9,048 nucleotides of DNA from Phycisphaerae bacterium (GCA_002862325.1 PKCT01000146.1:1-9048), one strand, 5' to 3'. Shown: positions 1 through 6,530, counted from the stretch's first letter. The notes: generated by a model not told the origin, from the letters alone. Program-made: numbers and translations.

Positions 1-159
1 TGGAACATTGATCCAGGATCCTGGAACAATGTTACAGGATCCTGGATCAATGTTCCAGGATCCAAGAATAATGTTGCAGGATCCTGGAACAATGTTCCAG
101 CATCCTGGAATGTGCTAGGAACCTGGAACAATGTTCCACGATCCTGGCACAATGTTTCC
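1..159. repeat. Tandem array of a 21-base palindromic repeat
   Basis: About eight contiguous units start at 1, 22, 43, 64, 85, 106, 124 and 145. The consensus is a 14-base core TGGAACAATGTTCC followed by a 7-base linker AGGATCC. The sixth unit (106-123) is degenerate and three bases short, and the last stops at 159 without a linker. The core plus the next base (TGGAACA-A-TGTTCCA) is a palindrome around one central base and is perfect at 85-99 and 124-138. The linker with its flanks (AGGATCCT) is a second palindrome. There are no unique spacers, so it is not a CRISPR array. The consensus has no stop codon in any of six frames; in forward frame 1 it reads WNNVPGS repeated, and that frame stays open from base 1 to 330. 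The window begins exactly on a unit, so the array probably extends upstream. Function is unknown. Confidence 0.9.
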
Positions 160-188
160 AAGATTGGTGAGATCTTTCTAGGCTTTCG

Positions 189-1637
189 TTGGGCAAGATC
201 GGCGATCCCGTTGCGGCCCCGCATCTCATGGCGCTGCTCGCCACAGATGGTGATTCCGATCGCTTTCTTCGACACGCCGCGGTGGTGGCCCTTGCCGCGA
301 TCGACGACTCGAGCACGAACGCGGACATGATGTTCAGTCCGGTGGAGAGCCTCCGTCGGGCGGCGACGCTGGCGATGCGTCGCAATGCAGATCCCCGGGT
401 GGCTCGGATGCTCTTCGATCCCGAACCATCCATTCGCACCGAGGCCGCTCGGGCGATCCACGATCTACCCCTGCCCGAGGCCATGCCGAGCCTGGCCGAG
501 CTTGGTCGCGAGTACGCGTCGCTCGATCGGGCGATGGAACCGGTCGAGGCACCCCTGCTTCGTCGAATCATGTCGACCATGTTGACGAGAGGTTCGGCCT
601 CCGATCTCGAAAGCCTGGTCTCGATCGCTGGGAACGATCGCATCTCCGACGCGATGCGTCTCGAGGCCCTTGCATCCATCGAGGTGTTTCAATCCCCCGA
701 CCCGCGTGATCGGGTGCTCGGCCAGTGGCGTTCGGTGACGAACGTTCCGCGCGATGCGGCGATGATCTCGGATGTGCTTGCCAAGGGTCTGCCGCCGTTG
801 ATTCTCGCCGATGGAAGCGATGCGATTCGAAGCAGAGCCATGGAGATCGCAACGCTCTTCGAGGTGGAAGTCGATGCCGACGCGTTGTACGCGGTTCTCG
901 GCGACGAAGGGAAGACCGTGTCCGAGCGGGCGTCTGCGCTACGACTCCTGACCAAACTGCAGGATCCACGGGCGGATCCAGCGATCGACGCCTTCCTCGA
1001 CTCCGACGATTCTGAGATGCGGATCGCGGCGCGGGCGTCTCTTCTCCTGCGGCGTCCCGACGACGCGCTCGAGTCCTGTCTCGAGGTGCTCGATCGCGAT
1101 GATGAGGGGGATACCCAGGAACGACGGGCCGCGATTCTCGCGCTCGGGGAGATCGATGATCCACGTGCGGAGGATCGGCTCCTCGCGGCGTGGAGTGCGA
1201 ATCCACTGGAACCAGCGTGGGGCGTCGAGCTTCTGGAGGCGTCCGATCGCGTCGGCACCGACGCCTTGCGTGGACGTGTGGAGGCATGGCGTGCGGCGAG
1301 TCTCGCCACCACCGACCCTTGGCGTATTGCGATGGCGGATGGCGATGTTGAGGAAGGTGCCCGAATCGCTCGGACCCATGCGGGTGCGACCTGTCTCCGA
1401 TGCCATGTGATCGAAGGCATCGGTGGTCTAGCGGGCCCGAGGCTCGATGGAATCGGAATGCGCCTCGATCGGGCATCGATTCTCGAATCGATCGTCGACC
1501 CCCAGGCGATCGTCGCGGAGGGATATGGCGTCACCTCCGCGATGCCCGACGTTCGCTCGATCCTTTCACCGAGGGAGGTTCGGGATCTGGTGACCTATCT
1601 CGAATCGCTCGACGAGGAGAGTTCGGGCGCTCACTGA
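189..1637 (+). CDS. HEAT-repeat protein with C-terminal cytochrome c-type haem domain, 5' end missing or broken
   Basis: This encodes at least 482 residues. HEAT-like helical repeats lie at about residues 1-40 (GKIGDPVAAPHL), 52-92 (ESLRRAATLAMRR, then SIRTEAARAIHDL), 243-285 and 308-335 (RRAAILALGEIDDPRAEDRL). The C-terminal domain has the haem-binding motif CLRCH at 402-406 and a likely axial methionine, M451, in SAMPDV, followed by LSPREVRDLVTYLESL. This order matches the large periplasmic PVC-group proteins that carry a sorbosone-dehydrogenase-like propeller, HEAT repeats and a c-type haem domain and are presumed to work in electron transfer or sugar oxidation. The only available start is a TTG at 189 with no good ribosome binding site, and it opens inside a HEAT repeat. 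There is no signal peptide, although c-type haem attachment needs export. The frame has stops at 168, 69 and 9, within or beside the repeat array. I therefore infer that the N-terminal part is upstream or lost. The gene overlaps the convergent protease gene by 7 bases. Confidence 0.8.
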   Translation: MGKIGDPVAAPHLMALLATDGDSDRFLRHAAVVALAAIDDSSTNADMMFSPVESLRRAATLAMRRNADPRVARMLFDPEPSIRTEAARAIHDLPLPEAMPSLAELGREYASLDRAMEPVEAPLLRRIMSTMLTRGSASDLESLVSIAGNDRISDAMRLEALASIEVFQSPDPRDRVLGQWRSVTNVPRDAAMISDVLAKGLPPLILADGSDAIRSRAMEIATLFEVEVDADALYAVLGDEGKTVSERASALRLLTKLQDPRADPAIDAFLDSDDSEMRIAARASLLLRRPDDALESCLEVLDRDDEGDTQERRAAILALGEIDDPRAEDRLLAAWSANPLEPAWGVELLEASDRVGTDALRGRVEAWRAASLATTDPWRIAMADGDVEEGARIARTHAGATCLRCHVIEGIGGLAGPRLDGIGMRLDRASILESIVDPQAIVAEGYGVTSAMPDVRSILSPREVRDLVTYLESLDEESSGAH

Positions 1638-3793
1638 TCCGATGGCGGTCGATATCGGAGCGGCGCGAGCTCGGCTTGGAGCAGGACGAGGGACTCGAGA
1701 AGGGTTCGATCCGTGCATCGCATCGGATCGAAGGGTCCGTCGTCGTTCGTCGCGTCAGGTACGTCCCGACCTTGTCCGGAGAACCAGGTCGATCGACGCT
1801 CCACGGCTCTTCGACCCTCCTCCGCCGTGGCGGGACTCGAGAGGTCCGGCGTGAGTCCCCAGTTCTCCGCGTCGCGAAACCGATCGATCGGTCGATGGCC
1901 TCCACCGCGGGTGGGCACGTGGAACCACGACTCGGTGATGATCATCAAGACGTCGCCGCTCTGACGAACCCGTTGGACGCTCCCCTTTCCGAAGGAACGT
2001 TCTCCGACCACCACGGCGTTCCCGACCCCCTGCAACGCGCCGGCCAGGATCTCCGAAGCGCTCGCGGAGCCTTCGTCGATCATCACCACGATCGGGAGAC
2101 CGTCTAGCTTGGTTCTCGAACGAGATGCCCGGCGTCCATCGAGCCTCCCGCGCCCGTCCTCGACGAGAAAGAGCCGTCCATCGTCGATGAAGAGGTCGAG
2201 GATCTCCTCGGTCGTCTGCCGGTCGCCTCCGGGATCGCCTCTGAGATCCAGAAGCAGTCCATTGACCTGGCGGCCCGGCCCGAGCTCTCGCCCCGCGTCT
2301 CGCATGGCCGCGCGAAACAGATCGGCGGTCACGGGAAGGAAGTCTCGAATGGAGACGTAGGCGATTCCCGCCGCATCGTCGATGATCCAGTCCCACGTGG
2401 GCCGACCCCGTGCATCGACTCCGGCCTGCCGCCATCCATGGACGGAGACGCGATGGACGTGGTCGCGCACGACATCGACGTACAGGGGGTTGGTGTCACC
2501 ATCTCGCAGAATGCCGAGCCGGACGTTCGAGTCTCTCGGACCCTGGATACGACGAACCACGTCGATGAGTGCGACATCGGTGGTGTCCAGACCATCCACC
2601 GAGATCAGGACGTCATCCTCGACGATGCCGGCTCTCTTCGCGGGTCCACCCGGGAGCGGTCGGAGCGTCATCCCGTCGGGGGACAGGGTGATCTCGGTGC
2701 CTATGCCGACGTATCGATCGTTGAATTGATCGAGGAAACGATCCGCGTCTCGACCGATGTAGGCCTTCGATCGTGGATCCGTCGCTCTGAACATGCCTGC
2801 GATGAACGTCGCGATCAGATCCGGCCGATCTTCGTTCGGCAGCTCGGAGAGGTAGTCAGACCACCATCGACCGCAGAGTTCGCGGAGGGGGCGATCGAGC
2901 GCGGCGGGAACCGACGTCCCATCAGGTATCGATTCGACCTCCAGATCGAACCATCGCTGGATGTCTTCGATGATCGGTTCCACGTCCCCGTTCGCATCAC
3001 GGCACACGGCTTGGACGGCCCTGAAACCAGCCTGAACGAGCGACCTCCAGGTCGGACCGTCGACGTGGTTTCGGACCAGCGAGGTGAGGACGCGTTCAAT
3101 GTCGTGCCAGGACAACACGCCCGATTCGGACACCGCGCCGTTGATGGTGATGGTTCGGGCCGCACGATCCAGCGATGCGACTTCGAGTTGGGGATGGTGC
3201 TTGTCGGCGGCGAGTTCGGAGACGTTGATCCACGCGCGGCTCGCGTCGAGATGGCGGTCCTCGTCGGTTCGTCGAACCGCTTCGGTGGTCCAATGGTCGA
3301 TCGCCTGATCGATCAGGTCGCCCGCACGACCATCGAGCGGGTCGGGGAGACCGGTGGATCGGAGATCGACCAGTTCGACGAGCGAGGAGATGTCCTGCGA
3401 CACGTCGACCTCCTCGAGCGCATCGCACAACTCGGTGGCGCGACGAAGGCGGGAGGCAGCCGCGTCCCTTTGAAGAGCGCGGAGCCTCCCCCACTCTTCC
3501 GAGAGCGATCTCGCATCTGGGGGGGCTTCCGTGAAGAGCGCATCCAGCCGCTCCACATCTCCGGTCTTCGCGGTCGACCAGACAGAGGCCCCCCATTGAA
3601 CGAGGCGCTCATCCAACTCCGCGATCGACGGCGGTTCGTAGCGCGGGACCCTGGGCGAGGTCGAACATGCGGTCAGGAGCGGGAGCAGGCATCCAGCGAT
3701 TGCGCCACGGAACAGCCCCGGCCCACGATGACCGGCGAGGTGGATCGATTCCTGTGGGCTTCTCAGGCCTGGTTTGCGTTTGAGACTCGGCAT
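1631..3793 (-). CDS. S41-family C-terminal processing protease, lipoprotein, with PDZ domain
   Basis: The protein has 720 residues. A lipobox LTAC (40-43) follows a hydrophobic stretch, so it is probably a lipid-anchored envelope protease; the part before the hydrophobic stretch (about 25 residues) is long for a lipoprotein signal. Residues 44-350 are mostly helical and match nothing I recognise. A PDZ domain covers about 361-445 (YVGIGTEITL, AKRAGIVEDDVLISVDG). The S41 core is about 465-655. DEGSASASEILAGAL supplies the catalytic serine S578 and SFGKGSVQ the lysine K603, the same 25-residue spacing as the Ser/Lys dyad of E. coli Prc (Tsp). LLLDLRGDPGG (513-523) is the usual strand before the active site. 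The dyad is intact, so an active enzyme is likely; substrates are unknown. ATG at 3791-3793 is the only standard start before the lipobox and lacks a clear ribosome binding site. It lies within the upstream secreted-protein gene, which suggests translational coupling. It is longer than many CtpA enzymes because of the N-terminal region. Confidence 0.9.
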   Translation of the reverse strand: MPSLKRKPGLRSPQESIHLAGHRGPGLFRGAIAGCLLPLLTACSTSPRVPRYEPPSIAELDERLVQWGASVWSTAKTGDVERLDALFTEAPPDARSLSEEWGRLRALQRDAAASRLRRATELCDALEEVDVSQDISSLVELVDLRSTGLPDPLDGRAGDLIDQAIDHWTTEAVRRTDEDRHLDASRAWINVSELAADKHHPQLEVASLDRAARTITINGAVSESGVLSWHDIERVLTSLVRNHVDGPTWRSLVQAGFRAVQAVCRDANGDVEPIIEDIQRWFDLEVESIPDGTSVPAALDRPLRELCGRWWSDYLSELPNEDRPDLIATFIAGMFRATDPRSKAYIGRDADRFLDQFNDRYVGIGTEITLSPDGMTLRPLPGGPAKRAGIVEDDVLISVDGLDTTDVALIDVVRRIQGPRDSNVRLGILRDGDTNPLYVDVVRDHVHRVSVHGWRQAGVDARGRPTWDWIIDDAAGIAYVSIRDFLPVTADLFRAAMRDAGRELGPGRQVNGLLLDLRGDPGGDRQTTEEILDLFIDDGRLFLVEDGRGRLDGRRASRSRTKLDGLPIVVMIDEGSASASEILAGALQGVGNAVVVGERSFGKGSVQRVRQSGDVLMIITESWFHVPTRGGGHRPIDRFRDAENWGLTPDLSSPATAEEGRRAVERRSTWFSGQGRDVPDATNDDGPFDPMRCTDRTLLESLVLLQAELAPLRYRPPSDQ

Positions 3794-4320
3794 CGTCGCC
3801 GATGCAGGATAAGGCCACCCGCCATCATCGCGAGGGTTCCGGGCAGCGGAATCAGCGACGGTGCGGCGTCCGAACCGAAGACCCAGGCGTCTTCTGCGCC
3901 ATCGGTCAGGATTCGAGTACCGAATCCAACCATCGACGACTCCCAGGCAAGGCTGGCGTCGTCACGGTTCCAGTAGTGCCAGTAGTTCGTCCCGGCATCA
4001 CCCGCACCGTAGTCGTAGGAGTCTTCGATTCCGACGCCGGTAAGGAAATCACCGAAGGAATAGCTGATTACGTCGTAGCTGAAGTCGAAGAGATTTTCTT
4101 CAGCGTCGAGCAGTACGAAGACGTCCTGGCCGGTGAACGAGTCTCCGCTGAAGGAGACGTCAAAGAGATAGGTATCGCCATCCTGGAAGTCGAATTGGAT
4201 AGTTGCGAGCGAGTCGCCTTCACCGATCGCCCATCGGTTAACGAGCTCGGCCTGGGCAGACGTCGCCAGGAGTACGGAACCAACGAACAGGAAAGAAACA
4301 GCGCTGGGAACACGTGACAT
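3763..4320 (-). CDS. Small secreted protein with PEP-CTERM-like sorting tail
   Basis: The protein has 185 residues. A Sec signal peptide covers residues 1-24 (hydrophobic VSFLFVGSVLLA, cleavage expected after SAQA). The mature part is acidic and rich in aromatic residues, with W and Y clusters (NYWHYWNRDD, AWESSMVG, AEDAWVFG), likely a beta-rich extracellular domain. The C-terminus has the tripartite sorting layout: IPLP at 157-160, a hydrophobic segment TLAMMAGGLIL, then a basic cluster HRRRCR at 173-178. IPLP replaces the canonical PEP, as seen in related planctomycete proteins. In that family the tail is recognised by an exosortase; none is in the window. A further seven residues follow the basic cluster, which is slightly long. 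ATG at 4320 was chosen over an upstream in-frame start because it begins the signal peptide and has a ribosome binding site 9 bases away. The 3' end overlaps the protease start by 31 bases, so the two are probably co-transcribed. The specific role is unknown. Confidence 0.85.
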   Translation of the reverse strand: MSRVPSAVSFLFVGSVLLATSAQAELVNRWAIGEGDSLATIQFDFQDGDTYLFDVSFSGDSFTGQDVFVLLDAEENLFDFSYDVISYSFGDFLTGVGIEDSYDYGAGDAGTNYWHYWNRDDASLAWESSMVGFGTRILTDGAEDAWVFGSDAAPSLIPLPGTLAMMAGGLILHRRRCRVSNANQA

Positions 4321-4329
4321 CGGGATAGA

Positions 4330-4334
4330 TCCTT
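4330..4334 (-). promoter_or_regulatory. Ribosome binding site that sets the secreted-protein start
   Basis: On the minus strand AAGGA lies 9 bases before the ATG at 4318-4320. It supports this start over the in-frame start at 4473, which would place about 50 non-hydrophobic residues before the signal peptide. Confidence 0.7.
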
Positions 4335-4376
4335 TTTGCGATCGACAGACCGGTTTCGCGCCGGCGTGAGTGGGAA

Positions 4377-4392
4377 GCCGAGGGAGCTCGGC
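4377..4392. repeat. Small hairpin in the leader of the secreted-protein gene
   Basis: GCCGAG and CTCGGC form a perfect 6-base stem around a 4-base loop, GGAG. It lies 57 bases before the start codon of the leftward gene, so it would be in its 5' untranslated region if the promoter is further right. A stem this short may be chance. Confidence 0.3.
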
Positions 4393-4684
4393 GAAACATA
4401 GATCGCTGTTCCAAGATCCGACTTCGAGCCGGAGGCTCGTCACGGTGCCGCGTGCGCGATGGATTCCCACCATCTTCCAGGTTCAGCGAAGACGAGAGCA
4501 TAGTCGAATAATTCCACCGCTGCATCATAGGAGATTAAAATATTATCAGACGTTGAGTTTACTTGGAGAATCTCTTTTCGCTCCTAGGAGATAATGGAGG
4601 AACGAGATAAACGTGAAGTTGTGGACGAACGTTGTATCTCGAGACCACTGGATGGAGCACCCCCTTCAGCCTCGCACCTTACCC

Positions 4685-4724
4685 TTGACATGGGTGAGCC
4701 CCAACATTCATTACCGTATGTCAA
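4685..4724. repeat. Inverted repeat TTGACAT / ATGTCAA
   Basis: Seven-base arms at 4685-4691 and 4718-4724 match perfectly with 26 bases between them. This could be an operator with separated half sites or chance. The left arm contains TTGACA, a consensus -35 hexamer, but no good -10 follows at the right distance. Confidence 0.3.
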
Positions 4725-4916
4725 ATCCAGGTTTACAGTGCTCCTGCGATTGAGTGGAGTTCTGATACAAGCTTTGGCTTTGATCATAGATCGAAGTAGC
4801 GCTCTCGCGGGCCTATGAGTCCAGCTGGAGAAATCGACTGATTCTCGCTGGACCAATGTATCCCTGCTCTGGGATTGATGAACCACTTCCAGATATCCCG
4901 AGACCCATCAAGTGCC

Positions 4917-4932
4917 TGTTCCACGTGGAACG
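4917..4932. promoter_or_regulatory. parS centromere site 1
   Basis: TGTTCCACGTGGAACG matches the 16-base parS palindrome at 15 of 16 positions, the last base being G instead of A. ParB family proteins bind this site, load as CTP-dependent clamps and spread from it. It lies 194 bases before the parB start codon. Confidence 0.9.
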
Positions 4933-4984
4933 CCCAGATGTGGCTCACTTCCCATCGCTCACTGGTTGTTCAGCGATATCCCCA

Positions 4985-5000
4985 TGTTCCACGTGGAACA
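4985..5000. promoter_or_regulatory. parS centromere site 2
   Basis: TGTTCCACGTGGAACA is a perfect 16-base palindrome and the form of parS found in many bacteria, including pseudomonads. It lies 68 bases from the first site, centre to centre, and 125 bases before parB. Its position suggests ParB could repress its own promoter from here as well as mark the centromere. Confidence 0.95.
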
Positions 5001-5112
5001 GTTGTGAATTAGCCAAAGTGGATCTGGGGGTTAGATATAGTCGCCGTGCACATCCTCGACGCTGCGTTCCGCTTCGACTTGCCGCATAGCTGTCGTAGGT
5101 CTCATTCAATCG

Positions 5113-5118
5113 AAGGAG
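5113..5118 (+). promoter_or_regulatory. parB ribosome binding site
   Basis: AAGGAG lies 7 bases before the ATG at 5126. It is a strong Shine-Dalgarno match that fixes the start. Confidence 0.85.
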
Positions 5119-5125
5119 CAAGCCA

Positions 5126-6067
5126 ATGGCTCAACAGAAGAAGGTGGTCACGAAGAAGCTTGGCCGAGGTCTTGGGAGTTTGATGGGAGCTTCCGTTTCC
5201 ATTGATACCCCTGCTGCTGAATCCCCGTCAAAAGCAGCGGTTACAGAGTCTGCTGGCTCCGGAATTCGAATGCTTCCAGTTGCTGGTGTGGTTCCAAATC
5301 CCAGGCAGCCACGCCAGAGGTTCTCTGATGCTTCTCTGGATCTTCTCGCCGAGTCGATTCGTCAGGCTGGCCTCATGCAGCCCATTGTCGTTCGGCCTGG
5401 TCCTACGGGCTTTGAGATTGTGGCTGGTGAACGTCGCTGGAGAGCATTTCAGCGTTTGGGGAAAGCAGAGATACCAGCCATCGTGAAATCGGTTGATGAT
5501 CAGACTGCTGCAGAGTGGGCGATGGTGGAAAACGTACAGCGTGAGGATCTTGATCCCCTCGAGCGCGCTGATGGAATCGCTCGACTGATGGATGACTTTG
5601 GACTCAGCGCGAGTGCGGTCGCTACCCAGGTTGGGCTTGAACGATCAACTGTTGCAAATCTCCTAAGGCTCCGAGATGCAGATCCGGATCTTCGTTCGGC
5701 CTTGATTGAAGGACTGATTACGCAGGGGCATGCAAAGGCTCTTCTTGGTGTGGGCGATCTCTCGGCTCGAAAGGTTCTCTTGGGATGTTGTGTCCGAGAG
5801 GGGTGGAGTGTGCGGGAGACTGAGCGAAGGGTGCAGCAGTCTTCCAGTGGACCAGAGGCAGTCTCATCCTCGGGTGTCTCTCCGGAGAAATCCCGCTCTC
5901 CCCATGTGGCGGATTTGGAAAAGCGACTGGGTGTTCACTTGGGCACTCGAGTTGGGATCTCGCTCGGACGGAAGAAGGGCCAGGGGAAGATGACGATCAA
6001 CTTCTTCTCGCTCGAGCAGTTTGATGGGCTTCTCGAGAAGCTTGGCTTCGATCCTCATGAGGACTAA
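5126..6067 (+). CDS. parB: Chromosome partitioning protein ParB, CTP-dependent parS-binding clamp
   Basis: The protein has 313 residues, a normal ParB length. The N-terminal LGRGLGSLM (12-20) is the segment that contacts ParA. The CTPase and clamp region follows with PNPRQPRQRF (57-66), GERRWRA (101-107), part of the nucleotide pocket, and ENVQREDLDPLE (135-146). The helix-turn-helix that reads parS is at about 160-182 (SASAVATQVGLERSTVANLL), followed by GHAKALL (201-207). A serine- and glycine-rich linker (238-258) leads to the C-terminal dimerisation domain (260-310). The ribosome binding site is strong and two parS sites lie upstream. parA, usually immediately before parB, is not in the window; a long noncoding stretch is there instead. 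Many codons end in T or A, unlike fliD and the protease, which end mostly in C or G. All expected motifs are intact, so a functional protein is likely. Confidence 0.97.
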   Translation: MAQQKKVVTKKLGRGLGSLMGASVSIDTPAAESPSKAAVTESAGSGIRMLPVAGVVPNPRQPRQRFSDASLDLLAESIRQAGLMQPIVVRPGPTGFEIVAGERRWRAFQRLGKAEIPAIVKSVDDQTAAEWAMVENVQREDLDPLERADGIARLMDDFGLSASAVATQVGLERSTVANLLRLRDADPDLRSALIEGLITQGHAKALLGVGDLSARKVLLGCCVREGWSVRETERRVQQSSSGPEAVSSSGVSPEKSRSPHVADLEKRLGVHLGTRVGISLGRKKGQGKMTINFFSLEQFDGLLEKLGFDPHED

Positions 6068-6081
6068 ACGTCCTATAATAT

Positions 6082-6097
6082 ACGAATTCTGATTCGT
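6082..6097. terminator. Weak hairpin just after parB
   Basis: ACGAAT and ATTCGT form a perfect 6-base stem around the loop TCTG, starting 15 bases after the parB stop. There is no T-run, so termination here is doubtful. Confidence 0.2.
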
Positions 6098-6129
6098 TCT
6101 GGTGAAGTGCTGTGAGCGCATCTGATACG

Positions 6130-6161
6130 CCCCTCAGCGCCGGACTTGCGCTCTGCTGGGG
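6130..6161. terminator. Imperfect hairpin after parB, possible terminator
   Basis: An outer CCCC/GGGG stem (6130-6133 with 6158-6161) and an inner AGCGC/GCGCT stem (6136-6140 with 6148-6152) enclose a 7-base loop, with an internal bulge between them. It sits between parB and the next gene as a terminator would, but lacks a following T-run. Confidence 0.3.
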
Positions 6162-6222
6162 TGTCTACCGCTGCTTTGAATGATGTTTGAACTCGCTCTT
6201 GATTGGCGTGTTCGGGGTGTCG

Positions 6223-6483
6223 ATGCCTGAGGGCAATGGAGACAACGGTCTTCAGTCCCCAGAAATGAGCATCTCTCACTCGGAATCAGCCATGCCGACG
6301 CCCAACGACTCGTACGACGTGCCCTTGACGATCGCAGAGGCTTCTGCCCGCGGGATGTACCAGCGGGTGTTGTCCAATTGGGCATCCGACTTGCTGACCC
6401 TTCGGCGACAAGGTCTGGACCAGCCAGGTTGGCGCACCGCGGTCGAGGAAGCCGGTGAACCGATGTGGCGTCGTGCCGCATGA
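6223..6483 (+). CDS. Small protein of unknown function upstream of fliD
   Basis: This encodes 86 residues if it starts at the ATG at 6223. Other in-frame ATGs at 6265 and 6292 and a TTG at 6187 are possible, and none has a clear ribosome binding site. The second half looks coding: GC-rich third positions and a plausible helical sequence (PLTIAEASARGMYQRVL, then LLTLRRQGLDQPGWRTAVEE) ending in MWRRAA. The first half is serine- and proline-rich and probably disordered. There is no signal peptide or membrane segment. It ends 47 bases before fliD in the same direction, so it may be co-transcribed with it and have a flagellar role, perhaps as a regulator or chaperone, but that rests on position only. 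I do not recognise a family; it does not show FliS or FlaG features I can name. The start is uncertain. Confidence 0.5.
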   Translation: MPEGNGDNGLQSPEMSISHSESAMPTPNDSYDVPLTIAEASARGMYQRVLSNWASDLLTLRRQGLDQPGWRTAVEEAGEPMWRRAA

Positions 6484-6520
6484 GATGTCGATGACTCCCT
6501 GGGGGGCTCGGCGGGCGGCG

Positions 6521-6525
6521 AGGAG
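6521..6525 (+). promoter_or_regulatory. fliD ribosome binding site
   Basis: AGGAG lies 5 bases before the ATG at 6531 and supports that start, which also begins the conserved FliD N-terminus. Confidence 0.75.
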
Positions 6526-6530
6526 TCTGT

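Larger units (their letters stand above)
4321..5125. other. Long intergenic region between divergent leftward and rightward genes
   Basis: No convincing gene is seen in about 800 bases. In order it holds: the leader of the leftward unit with a ribosome binding site (4330-4334) and a small hairpin (4377-4392); an AT-rich patch at about 4505-4570, a plausible place for the leftward promoter although no clean -35/-10 pair is visible; a perfect 10-base palindrome CTCCTAGGAG (4581-4590); an inverted repeat (4685-4724); two parS sites (4917-4932 and 4985-5000); and a possible -10 hexamer TATAGT (5036-5041) without a clear -35. I saw no DnaA-box cluster, so I do not call a replication origin. There is no tRNA or other structured RNA that I can recognise. 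Confidence 0.6.

Noticed and set aside
1..159. CRISPR array
   Set aside because: Units are contiguous with no unique spacers and are only 21 bases long.
568..1476. Minus-strand open frame of 302 codons rich in R, H and P
   Set aside because: It is antisense to the HEAT/cytochrome gene and its arginine-rich translation is typical of a shadow frame.
1916..1925. parS-like half site CACGTGGAAC, and GTTCCACGT at 2977-2985
   Set aside because: Each matches only about half of parS and lies in conserved coding sequence of the protease.
2438..3976. Long plus-strand open frame (512 codons) opposite the protease
   Set aside because: It lies antisense to the S41 gene, which has clear catalytic motifs. 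The translation is low-complexity and shows no domain, as expected for a shadow frame in GC-rich DNA.
4321..4473. N-terminal extension of the secreted protein to an upstream in-frame start at 4473
   Set aside because: It would put about 50 residues before a clean signal peptide, while the internal ATG has a ribosome binding site.
4594..4818. Possible 74-residue gene in the long intergenic region
   Set aside because: AGGAG lies only 3 bases before the ATG, the translation matches nothing, and the frame contains the inverted repeat. Coding support is too weak.
4321..5125. Replication origin next to parB
   Set aside because: I saw no cluster of DnaA boxes and no dnaA, dnaN or rpmH gene in the window.
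6074..6079. TATAAT as a promoter for the genes after parB
   Set aside because: The -10 match is perfect but no -35 hexamer is found at a suitable distance, and it lies 7 bases past the parB stop in a locally AT-rich patch.
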